From NCBI RefSeq assembly GCF_000372725.1, contig NW_005195940.1, positions 276,622 through 314,121 on the forward strand: a DNA stretch of 37,500 nucleotides. The letters run 5' to 3'. Source of the DNA: Emiliania huxleyi CCMP1516. Its lineage: Eukaryota > Haptophyta > Isochrysidales > Noelaerhabdaceae. Shown here one piece after another: positions 26,531 to 34,557 of this stretch (position 1 is its first letter; the number at the start of each line of letters is the position of its first letter). Under the pieces are notes generated by a model. It saw nothing but the letters and a program-made list of their open reading frames with translations. It searched no databases and was not told the origin of the DNA. The translations under genes and the position numbers were made by a program.

Positions 26531-29037
26531 ATGCACGTCGTTCTCCTCCTCGCGACGCAAGTGGCCGCGCAGGCACCGGCCTCTGCGCCCGCCGCGCCGC
26601 CGGTGGCAGCGCAGGCGCCGGCCCCGTCTGCGCCCGCCGCGGCCCCGGCTGCAGCTCCCAAGGCCAAACGGACGCAGCCACTGTCGCCACGGCTCGCCCC
26701 CACGCCCGCTGCGTCAGCAGTGCCCCCGCCCCCATTTCGCGCATCGAAGGCCGCGGCCGGGCCAAAGGACGTGGCCCACGGGCACGAGACATCGCGGGAC
26801 CAGCAGGCGGTCGACAACCTCAATCCGCCCGGCACCAGCCGCATGGAGCACCGCGCGCACATCTCCCAGGACCTGACGACGGAGGCGCCCAAGGACTGGA
26901 GGTGCACAGAGGCGGCAGGTGCGAGCGATAGCGGAGATCATGTCGCCGAGAGTTAGGGCGGAGCGATGCACACTGTGGTAGTAACAGTATAAGTAGTAGG
27001 CGGCCCTGAATCAAAACTCTCGAATGAATTGGGCCCCGCAGGGGTCGACTACTGCGCCGACCACGCGGCGCTGTGCGACTCGCTCTTCTGCCCCAGCTGC
27101 CTCCTCCCTGGCGCGTGCGACTACACCTGCGGCCAGTGCCTCGGGACGGCGCCGGCGGAGCGGCGGAGCCCCTGCTCGCAGACGCTGGCGTCGGCGACGG
27201 CGGTCGGGTTTGGCCACGCCGGCAGCTGCAAGGCGTCGCGCTGCAAGGCGCCGCGTCACGGTGCACCCGGTGGGCACTCGGAGGCGTTCCACGGCTCGAG
27301 CACTTCGCGCCATTAGTCGATGAGTCGATGAGTCGATCAATCAATTGATGCAGGTGTGCCACGGCTCGAGCACGCCCCTACCTCTCGCGCCATGAATTGA
27401 TTAGAATGAGTCAGTCAATTCATTGATGAAGGTGTGCCACGACTCGAGCACCTGCCTCGCGCCATTAGTTAATCAGTTATGACTCAATTCATTCATTGAT
27501 GAAGGTGTGCCACGACTCGAGCACCTACCTCGCGCCAGAGCCAGAGGCCGCTTGCGCCGTCGAGGACTGCCAGGCATGATGTGCGGTCGCTTGGGCGTGG
27601 GGAGGGGCCCGATCGTGGAGTTACGGCTGCCGTACTTCCACTGGCAGGCGATGTGCATCGCAAAGCACGCCGGCGGCGAGGCGGTGCACCCGGTGACGGG
27701 GAAGGTGGTGGCGGCGAGCAAGTGTAGAGGCGGAACTCACGTATTCGATTCGACCGGCTGTCCGGCTGTCTTCCCACCGCGCCGTCTCGTATTCTCGCCG
27801 CCTCGCCGTCTGAGCAGCACACCACACCGGTCGCCGCACAACACGGCATTCTCCCGGCGTCGGTGTGACTCGGCCAGGGGGGCGGGAAAGCGATGCAGGA
27901 CCTTCCTTAGGTCCGCCTCTCACACCCTCACTGTCTGTGTCTGCGATGTCAGCCTCTACTTTCTCATGCACATGCACAATCACAATCATGCACATGCACA
28001 TGCAACATGCAACACGCACATGCACATGCACATGCACATGCACATGTGCACGCATACATGTGCATGTGCGTATGTGGCCTCTCGCGCACGTAGGCAAGCC
28101 TGCCCGCCTGCTCGCACTACTCGTACAGCGCGGAGACCCGCCGCTGCTCCCTCTTCTCCACCTGCCTCGAGATCGAGGAGGACGGCCGACCAACGTCCGT
28201 CCACAGCAGTAACAAGGAGAGGAGCCGTTGGTAATTCGTGTATCAGGTGTGGTGGCGACGCGGCACGTCCTTCCACAGTTTGGGCAAGGGACCCGTCTCA
28301 TTGTGGCACTGGAGTCACTCTTTAGGGGGGCGGCGAGGCGGCGTCCTTCGACACGTTTGCCATCGGGCCGCCGCCGCCGCCTCCGCCTCCGGTCGATTGG
28401 GAGGATGCGCCGGCGGAGACGGTGAGCGCGGTGGCGCAGCAGGCGGCGCAGGCGGCGGTGGAGAAGGTTGGGGTGCTGTGGAGGTGCCGACGCGCCACTT
28501 TTCGCATGGGATGAGTGATGTGGAGATGCCAGCAGTTGGGGACGAGGCTGATAAGTCACGCGTTGCCGTACCCTACCCCTAACTCTAACCTGACCCTACC
28601 CCTACCCCTAGCCCTAGCCCTAACCCTAACCCTAACCCTAACCCTAACCCTAACCCTTACCCTAATGTGCTGTGTGGAGGTCGGCGCGCCACTTCTTCCG
28701 CATCAGCGAGGAGTCGATGAATGTGCATTGGGAGGACTCGTTCGGCGAGAGAGAGAGAGAGAGAGAGAGAGAGCCGAGATGCAGCCGAGATGCAGCCGAG
28801 GTACAGCCGAGATAGAGCCTCTGCTCGAGAGTCGTACAGGCGACATCGCCGACGGCCACCTCAACGCGCCGCCGGGGCTCGCCCTCCTCTTTGCCCTCTT
28901 CTTCTTCGGCGTGCTCCCCACCGCTATCTCCCCATATCTCCCCAGATCTCCCCATATCTCCCCATATCTCATCACCGTAGGCGTGCTCCCCACCGCCCTC
29001 TTCCTCGTCGCCTGCAAGCGCTGCGACCGTAGAGGCT
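26531..29037 (+). CDS. Receptor-like membrane protein: signal peptide, ShK-like Cys motif, PAN/Apple domain, TM segment
   Basis: The start ATG at 26531 follows CTCAG. Proposed exons: 26531-26918, 27042-27283, 27505-27573, 27648-27713, 28094 to about 28200, 28326-28483, 28680-28744, 28840-28908 and 28981 onward. Phases agree except across 28200-28326. The N-terminus is a signal peptide (MHVVLLLATQVAAQA), then an Ala/Pro linker. Exon 2 carries an eight-Cys ShK-like motif ending GACDYTCGQC. Then comes a PAN/Apple-type region (CAVEDCQAMCIAKH, then CSHYSYSAETRRCSLFSTC), typical of extracellular protein or sugar binding. A Pro run, VDWEDAPAETVSAVAQQAAQ and HFFRISEESMNVHWEDSFG follow. A TM helix (GLALLFALFFFGVLPTALFL) ends in a basic stop-transfer CKRCDRR. 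Several introns are bounded by direct repeats. Function beyond a cell-surface protein is not inferable. Confidence 0.6.
27284..27504 (+). repeat. Three head-to-tail intron-like units
   Basis: Units 27284-27353, 27354-27431 and 27432-27504 (70, 78 and 73 bases) each begin with a near copy of the start of the exon at 27505 (GTGTGCCACGACTCGAGCAC; the first copy starts GCGTTCCACGG). Each ends in an AT-rich ATTGATG(A/C)AG. Each unit therefore has its own G(T/C) start and AG end, and the whole block is removed as one 221-base intron in the proposed model. Confidence 0.75.
27966..28075. repeat. (CATGCA)n-type microsatellite in an intron
   Basis: A long run of ATGCACATGCAC repeats with small interruptions lies inside the proposed intron 27714-28093 of the PAN gene. 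Because CATG is self-complementary the run can fold on itself. It accounts for the unusual length (380 bases) of this intron. Confidence 0.85.
28560..28665. repeat. Interstitial telomeric repeat (CCCTAA)n
   Basis: About a dozen units of CCCTAA or close variants (CCCTAC, CCCTAG, CCTGAC) run from 28568 to 28665. The perfect CCCTAA core is at 28619-28655. It sits inside the proposed intron 28484-28679 and is bordered by a direct duplication of exon sequence (28473-28505 and 28667-28702). Confidence 0.9.
28748..28820. repeat. (GA)n run followed by 11-mer GAGATGCAGCC repeats
   Basis: About twelve GA dinucleotides at 28748-28772 pass into CCGAGATGCAG units of 11 bases (two clear copies and two degenerate). 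Both fill the proposed GC-AG intron 28745-28839. The same 11-mer expands at 29810-29911 and, as GAG(A/G)TCTAGCC, at 30199-30372. Confidence 0.8.
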
Positions 29038-29327
29038 GAAGACGCACTCGTGTCTCCCAAACAGCGCTCGAGAGGACCGTAGAGGCTGAAGACGCACTCT
29101 TGTCTCCCAAACAGCGCTCGAGAGGACCTTAGAGGCTGAAGACGCACTCTTGTCTCCCAAACAGCGCTCGAGAGGACCTTAGAGGCTGAAGACGCACTCT
29201 TGTCTCCCAAACAGCGCTCGAGAGGACCGTAGAGGCTGAAGACGCATTCATGTCTCCCAACCAGCGCTCGAGAGGACCGTAGAGGCTGAAGACGCATTCA
29301 TGTCTCCCAACCAGCGCTCGAGAGGAC
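29028..29327. repeat. 50-bp minisatellite, six copies
   Basis: The phrase GAAGACGCA(C/T)TC recurs at exactly 50-base spacing (from 29041, 29091, 29141, 29191, 29241 and 29291). Each unit contains TGTCTCCCAA and CAGCGCTCGAGAGGAC. Each unit starts with G(T)AGAGGCTG, so the array may be the body of an intron following the TM exon of the PAN gene. The repeat is contiguous, without unique spacers, so it is not a CRISPR array. Confidence 0.9.
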
Positions 29328-29387
29328 ACGCACTCCGCCGCAGTCAGCCGCAGTCAGCCGTACTCTACTCACGCGGTGCCATGACTA

Positions 29388-31071
29388 CTCTGCAATGCAC
29401 CCTCTTCCCGCCCCGAGGTTGGCGCATCCAGCACGGTAGGCTCTGCGTCCTTCCCTGCCTCCGCTTCTGCTGGAAGTGCCGGCGCGTGCGCGTCCACGTC
29501 GCGCTCAAGGAGGAGACGGGCTCGATGCTGCAGCAGGCCAACGCCGCGCGCAGGCGCAGCGCAAGGAGGAGGAGCAGCAGCAGCAGCAGCAGCTGCTGCT
29601 GCAGTAGTAGTAGTAGTAGTAGTAGGTAGTAGTAGCAGGAGGCAACTGAGAAATGCCCAAGATCGCTGACCCGGCTCCTCCTCGCCCCAGCAGCCCGAAG
29701 GCCACCGAAACTCCCTCGCGCGCAAGCTGGGCACGAGCACGCAAGGGAGTGGCGCACGCTCGGCCGGGTGCCTCGGACGACCCCGCACACCTTGAGGGCG
29801 CGAGATAGCCGGGAGATGCAGCCGAGATGCAGCCGAGATGCAGCCGAGATGCAGCCGAGATGCAGCCGAGATGCAGCCGAGATGCAGCCGAGATGCAGCC
29901 GAGATGCAGCCCCGCGATGGCCGCTCGAGTCCTCCTGTTCACAGCGCGAGCTGTGAACGAGGATGGTCTCCCCCCCCGTCTCTGCCCCGGTCCGGCTAAC
30001 ACACAGCTCGCGCTGCGCCCAGGAGGGCTCGAGACGAGGGTGGAGAGGCTCGCTTCGGTCTTGACCGACCTCAAGACGCAGAGCATCGTCTCCTCCTCGC
30101 CGGCCGACCACGAGATTGAGCGCGAGATCGAGGCCGAGAAGCTCAAGGCGCGCAAGAAGATTAGCCGCCGCCGCCGCGCCGCGCGCGTCTTACTAGCAGA
30201 GATCTAGCCGAGGTCTAGCCGAGATCTAGCCGAGATCTACAGCCGAGACGGAGGGAGCTCAAGGGGCGCGCGAGACCGGCTATACAGCCGAGGTCTAGCC
30301 GAGGTAGCGCCGAGGTCGAGCCGAGACGTAGCCGAGACCTAGCCGAGACCTAGCCGAGGTCTGGCCGACACCAGCCGGGATCGAGCCGAGAGGCCGCGAG
30401 GAGCTCACAAGGCGCGTGCGAGAGGCGTTGGCGGGCGCTCGTAGTCCGGGCGGCGCGTGGGCGGCGCCTCTTCACGGCTGGCCGGTGTGAACAGGAGCTC
30501 AAGGACGAGGCGGAGCGGCTTGGCATCTGCCCTCCAACACCGGCACATCCCCACAACGTACTGCTCCAATGCGACTAATGAGTGATGACTAGGCATCCCC
30601 TCCGACCCGGCCAGAGGCACATCCACAACGTACTGCTCCAGTGCGACCAATGAGTGATGACTAGGCATCCCCTCCGACCCGGCCAAAGGCTCCACCACGC
30701 CCGCCGGCGGCCACGCCCCTCTTCGCGGGCTCTGAGGGCGGGGGGGGGTCGCCCTGTTCACACGCCGGCGACTGTGAACAGGGTGGACGCGGGCGGAGAC
30801 GGCGGGCGGCGCCGTCATCTACATCAACGACGAGACGGGCGTGGCGCAGGTGATGAGACACGATTCTCAAGCAGTCTCTTACATCTGGCCCATTGTGATT
30901 CAAGCGCCGAGACGCGCAGGTCGGAGGGCGAGGCAGGAGAGGCGGCTCCTTCATAGTTGTATCCACGCATTAATTGACAACGAGAGCGGCGGGGCGCAGG
31001 TGGTGCCGCCGGAGGATGACGTCACCTCGAACTCTACAAACAAGACGTCGGAGAAGCCTCTCGGACAATAA
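29388..31071 (+). CDS. Probable cytoplasmic-tail exons of the PAN receptor gene (coiled coil, WW-like end), or a separate gene
   Basis: Exon-like islands on the plus strand are separated by repeats. About 29470-29570 carries KCRRVRVHVALKEETGSMLQ. About 29690-29780 carries QPEGHRNSLARKLGTSTQG. The island at 30022-30175 is a charged coiled coil (LETRVERLASVLTDLKTQ, then EIEREIEAEKLKARKKI). The island at 30490-30558 reads ELKDEAERLGICPPTPAHPH. An exon ending at 30849 encodes GAVIYINDETGVAQ and joins, across intron 30850-30999 (phase 0), to 31000-31071 encoding VVPPEDDVTSNSTNKTSEKP and stop. YINDETG resembles the second half of a WW domain but lacks the final Trp. The charged helices fit an intracellular tail after the TM at 28870-29020. 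Continuity with the upstream gene is inferred, and junctions within the repeats are not resolved. AATAAA overlaps the stop codon (31067-31072). Confidence 0.38.
29574..29640. repeat. AGC / AGT trinucleotide run
   Basis: (AGC)n followed by its complement (GCT)n and then (AGT)n. The AGC and GCT parts can form a perfect hairpin around CAGCAGCTGCTG. It could be intron filler, since translation gives only poly-Ser/Cys. Confidence 0.85.
29810..29911. repeat. 11-mer tandem repeat GAGATGCAGCC, about nine copies
   Basis: Nearly perfect 11-base units. A length of 11 shifts frame at each copy, so it is not coding. It is the most regular of three blocks of the same family in this gene, and is followed by a CTGTTCACAGCGCGAGCTGTGAACGAGG-type hairpin at about 29934-29963. 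Confidence 0.9.
30199..30372. repeat. 11-mer family block, consensus CCGAG(A/G)TCTAG
   Basis: More than ten imperfect units of CCGAGATCTAG, CCGAGGTCTAG and CCGAGACCTAG lie in two runs (30199-30250 and 30287-30372), separated by a GGAGCTCAAGGGGCGCGCGAG copy of neighbouring exon sequence. It is related to the GAGATGCAGCC arrays. Confidence 0.8.
30551..30690. repeat. Tandem duplication, 72-bp unit
   Basis: CCACAACGTACTGCTCCA recurs after 72 bases (30551 and 30623) and the copies are about 95% alike through GGCATCCCCTCCGACCCGGC. The length is a multiple of three. On the minus strand the unit would repeat PLAGSEGMPSHHSLVALEQY in frame. On the plus strand each copy starts GTACTG after ACAAC, as an intron donor would. 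The plus-strand intron reading fits the neighbouring exons better. Confidence 0.8.
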
Positions 31072-31072
31072 A

Positions 31073-32123
31073 GGTCTGGACAAGTTGGTCGATGCCGGCG
31101 AGGGGTGATCGGCGCAGTCGGCAATCGCCTCGTCTCAAAACAACATCGGCAGGTCGAGAACAGCGCTCCGCGCGTCTCTCGTCCCCAAGCGGGGGGGGGG
31201 GGGGGGGGCTAGTTCACTCTGACACGCTAGAAGAAATGCTCCCCCCACTCTCTCCGAGGGGATGCCTAGAAGTAAGGTATGTAAAACCTGGTTTGTGGAG
31301 CTCCCACACCTTACCTAGAGAGCACGGCATTCGGGGGGCCATTGACTCATGCTTTGGGCCATGATCTCGGTTCCGCCTTTTTTGTACGGCTCTAGTGGAG
31401 AGAATTAAGGAATCTTTCTGCTCTGAGGCAGCTGCATCATTCCCCTTTACTTCAATCAGCTTTGTACACTCAAGTGCTATTACTGTCCGTATAGCTGTCT
31501 AGACGCTCCGATTTTGCTGTCTGGACGCTGTCTGGACATTGATCATTGTCTGGACGTTGTCTGGACTCCTGCGCGCCTCACACACACAGTCATCACCTCG
31601 CGAGCGGCCGACAAAGTGAGCGCACGACCACCTCCCTCTCACTCACGCTCTGACCGATGCTCAGCCCGTTTGTTCTCGCCGAGAGGGCGCTCAGGCAACC
31701 ATCGCTGGCCTCTCGGCCGGCTCACGGCCGCTCAAAAGGTCGCGGACCCGCCCGTCGCTTGCCGCCCCTCTCCCAGCCGTTGCCGGCGACGGGATCACGA
31801 ACCTAGGGCTCAGTTCCGTCTTCCTCCCCCTCGCTCCTGTAGGTAGGCCGCCCCGCGCTGGCGGGAAGAGGCGCGCCGAGCCATCGGCGACGTCCTGGCG
31901 AGCTCATGTCCCCCCAAAAGGTCGCACCCGCAGGGTTCGTGATTTCACATGGAAACAGCGAATCGATTTCACTTTCACTTTCACTTCACATTTCATGTGA
32001 TCACGAACCCTGCGCACCCGCCCGTGGCTCCGCCGTCGGCTCCGCCGCGAGCGGCGACGGTGAGGCCGCCGGGGCTCGCCTATACCGGCTAGTGTGGAGC
32101 TCTCAGTGTGGCTGCGTGTTGTA
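31073..32123. repeat. Intergenic region with poly-G tract and a hairpin at 31929-32014
   Basis: A run of about 18 G lies at 31191-31208. At 31929-31951 CGCAGGGTTCGTGATTTCAC pairs with 31994-32014 (one bulged T), with a loop of CTTTCACTTTCACTTCAC repeats. No protein-coding frame stands out between the PAN gene and the minus-strand gene at 32124. Confidence 0.65.
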
Positions 32124-32981
32124 CTAGTGATGCTGCACTAGGCGGCCCGTTTTTAGCAAAAAGCAGATACCACATCGCGTGTGGTCGTCGAAAAACCGCA
32201 TGTTCGCCCGTCTGGGACCTCTTCGTACGGCTCCAAAAACCGCTCCTAAGCCGCCGAACGTCTCGAAGTCGAGCAAGCGCAGGTCGCAATTCTTCTCCCG
32301 CGCGAACCGGTAGTCGCCCTTCTTGTAGCGGGCCGTCACAGGTGCCCCCGCCTCCACCTCCCCCTCACTCTCCCCCTCCTCCTCTTCCGCCGCCGCCGCC
32401 TCCGCCTCTGCATCCTCCGCCTCCCTCCCCCCCTCCCCCCCCCCTCCCGGCCGCGGCCATGCAGCATGCCCTAACACTAAGTCGAGCAGCTCCCGCTCGG
32501 TGTTGCCGAAGGCGACAAAAGCCCCCTTCCAGCCGAGCCGATCGCCACCCTTGCACGCAAGCGAGCTCGTCAGTTTCAAGTCGCCAACGAGGCGCACATG
32601 CCCTTTGCCGATGTTCGCCGCCGCCACGTCAGGTTGTTTTGGGTTACTGTAACTGAGGTGTGCAGTCGGCTCCATCTCGATGAGCATGCCCCACGCCGAG
32701 CGAAGGGTCTTGACGAGTCGTTTGAGCAGGTATTTGTGTCGTGTTGCGTGCTTCGCACGCGGGTTGACCATTGCGGCATCGCCGAGTTCTTCGTGCGGCT
32801 TGCCGTTTGGCGCCTTCTTGCCTGACGCCGGGGCTCGAGATGAAGTATTGCGAGCCGCGGGCGTGGAACGCCGCCTTGCGCGCTGCGTCGGACGAGACCT
32901 TGGCGCGTCGGCGTGCTTCGGCGCTGGTGGCGGCGGAGCTCCCGTCGCAAAAAAAGAATTCAGGTCTCGGGTTTGACGCAT
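32124..32981 (-). CDS. Unknown protein with PIP-box-like N-terminus and acidic linker
   Basis: The first ATG in a long open frame is at 32981 and gives about 285 residues (the frame itself opens earlier, without an ATG). The N-terminus MRQTRDLNSFFATG recalls the N-terminal PCNA-binding box of repair proteins (Q..L..FF), with one residue of extra spacing. Then come a Pro/Arg-rich stretch, a compact part (LLKRLVKTLRSAWGMLIEME, then GKGHVRLVGDLKLTSSLACK, WKGAFVAFGNTERELLDLVL), an acidic Glu/Ala run, and DYRFAREKNCDLRLLDFETF. The Gly-rich and acidic part may hide an intron. I do not recognise the fold. A link to DNA replication or repair is a guess from the PIP-like motif alone. Confidence 0.5.
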   Translation of the reverse strand: MRQTRDLNSFFATGAPPPPAPKHADAPRSRPTQRARRRSTPAARNTSSRAPASGKKAPNGKPHEELGDAAMVNPRAKHATRHKYLLKRLVKTLRSAWGMLIEMEPTAHLSYSNPKQPDVAAANIGKGHVRLVGDLKLTSSLACKGGDRLGWKGAFVAFGNTERELLDLVLGHAAWPRPGGGGEGGREAEDAEAEAAAAEEEEGESEGEVEAGAPVTARYKKGDYRFAREKNCDLRLLDFETFGGLGAVFGAVRRGPRRANMRFFDDHTRCGICFLLKTGRLVQHH

Positions 32982-33241
32982 GGGGTCACTCCCGCGAAAC
33001 TCGGGAACTAGCCGGGGCAGTCGGAGAAGGGGCAACTCCGTGCACTGACGGTCGGCCGTCAGAAAACACGCCTCCGTGGCTCGGGTTACACCAATCCTCG
33101 CTACCCAACGCGGCCAAAGGATATCCACCTCGAGAACCTCGAGAGAGAATTCAACGAGCCTCGGCAGAAAAATCTTGACACGCCCTCAGCTCACGTTTGC
33201 GGCCGCGGCCGCTGCCCGAGCCGCTGTTGAGCACCATCGCG

Positions 33242-34557
33242 ATGATGTCCGTGCGCGCCTGCTTCGAGAAGCCGTTTCCCTGCCTCCACCGCCGCAAGCC
33301 GGGCCTGGCCTACGAGGAGAAGCTGGAGCTGTGGCGCAAGCTCGGCGGCGGCGACCTGGAGCGTGTCCTCGCGAGCGGCGCCGCCGCCCTCCTCGACGCG
33401 CAGTGGATCATCCGCCACGCCGAGGCGGGCGGCGTCCTCACCCACCGCCAGGCGCTTCCCAAAGAGGCCTTCCTCTCTTTCGCCGACCTCGTCGAGGCGA
33501 CCGGCGAGTATGACCTGGCCGTCGCCGCGCTCTCCTACCCGTGGCTGACCAAGGACCACCCCGACCCGCTCGGAGCCAACCTCGCCCGCGTCGCGAGGGC
33601 GCTCAAGGCCCTGCTCAGCAGCCATCCCTACGGCATCACGCGGCTCGGCGTCTTTTGGGACTTCGGCTCGCTGCACCAGCACCCCGACCCCGCCAACGGC
33701 GTCCTGCGCACCAAGAAGCAGAACGCGCTCTTCAAGCAGGGGCTGGGCTGCCTCGGCACGCTCTACTCCCACCCGCACACGATCGTGCTGCGGCTGACCT
33801 CCTTCCCGGACGGCCACAAGGCGGAGGAGCAGGCCGAGGGCACCAACGTGGCAAAGTACTTTGACCGCGGCTGGTGCTTCACGGAGTGCAGCTGGGCGGG
33901 CCTGACAAAGGCTGGCGACCTCTCGCTCGACCTCGGCAAGATGCGCGCAGGCGTGGAGTACGACTTCCGCAGCCTCACCGACGACTGCACCCAGGACGGC
34001 GGCCGGCGCCCTCCGCTGCTGCCGTCTGCCTTCGCGGCGGAGCTTGAGAAGAAGAGCTTCACCAACGGCAAGGACGACAAGCCGCTGGTGAAGCAGCTGT
34101 ACGAGGCCGCCTTCGAGGAGCAGTTTGGCAAGGCGACCGAGCTGCACTACTACAACCTCGGCTGGGGCGACGCGGAGGCGGCGCAGCTGGCGGAGGTCCT
34201 CGCGAGCGGGGCAGCGCCGCGGCTCGAGATCCTCTATCTCAACGGCAACAAGATTGGCGACGACGGCTGCAAGGCGCTGGCCGCCGCCCTCGGCAAGGAG
34301 GGGGCAGCGCCGCGGCTCGAGACGCTCTTTCTCTTCGACAACGAGATTGGCGACGAGGGCTGCAAGGCGCTGGCCGCCGCCCTCAAGGAGGGGGCCGCCC
34401 CGAGCTTGAAGGCGCGAGACGCCCCTCCTCGCCACTCGCCCCTCCCCCGCCCAATGCTCATCGCACCTCCCCTCGCGTGCAGACGCTCGAGGTTGACTAC
34501 CACCAGCCTGAGCTGATGGCCGTGTGCGAGGAGCGCGGCATCTACCTCAGCCGCTGA
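33242..34557 (+). CDS. HET/TIR-like domain plus RI-type leucine-rich repeats
   Basis: The start is the ATG at 33242 (MMSVRACFEKPF). Exon 1 is 33242-34411, the GC-AG intron is 34412-34482 (phase 0), and exon 2 is 34483-34557, giving 414 residues. Residues about 90-225 read LAVAALSYPWL, then GVFWDFGSLHQ, then GLGCLGTLYSHPHTIVLRLT, then YFDRGWCFTECSW. This order (aLSYxW, a WxDxxSLxQ strand, Y.....V, RGWCxxE) resembles the fungal heterokaryon-incompatibility (HET) domain, a TIR-superfamily relative. Residues about 299-400 hold ribonuclease-inhibitor-type LRRs of 28-29 residues (LEILYLNGNKIGDDGCKALA, LETLFLFDNEIGDEGCKALA). A HET-like effector fused to LRRs would fit a sensing or defence role, but no nucleotide-binding domain is present and the role is inferred. 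Similar proteins are thought to be numerous in haptophytes. Confidence 0.7.

Noticed and set aside
28662..29297. Minus-strand frame with repeats SSRALVGRHECVFSLYGPLE
   Set aside because: It is only the translation of the 50-bp minisatellite, which cycles frames every 150 bases; no start or domain.
29028..29327. CRISPR-like regular array
   Set aside because: Units are contiguous 50-mers without unique spacers, in a eukaryotic intron-rich context.
30405..30818. Minus-strand protein with a 24-residue tandem repeat
   Set aside because: The repeat is in frame only because the unit is 72 bases; plus-strand exons on both sides fit a gene better.
33191..34435. 414-residue open frame on the minus strand opposite the LRR gene
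   Set aside because: Leu/Ala/Arg/Val-biased shadow of the GC-rich plus-strand gene, whose frame has clear domain motifs and a fitting intron.
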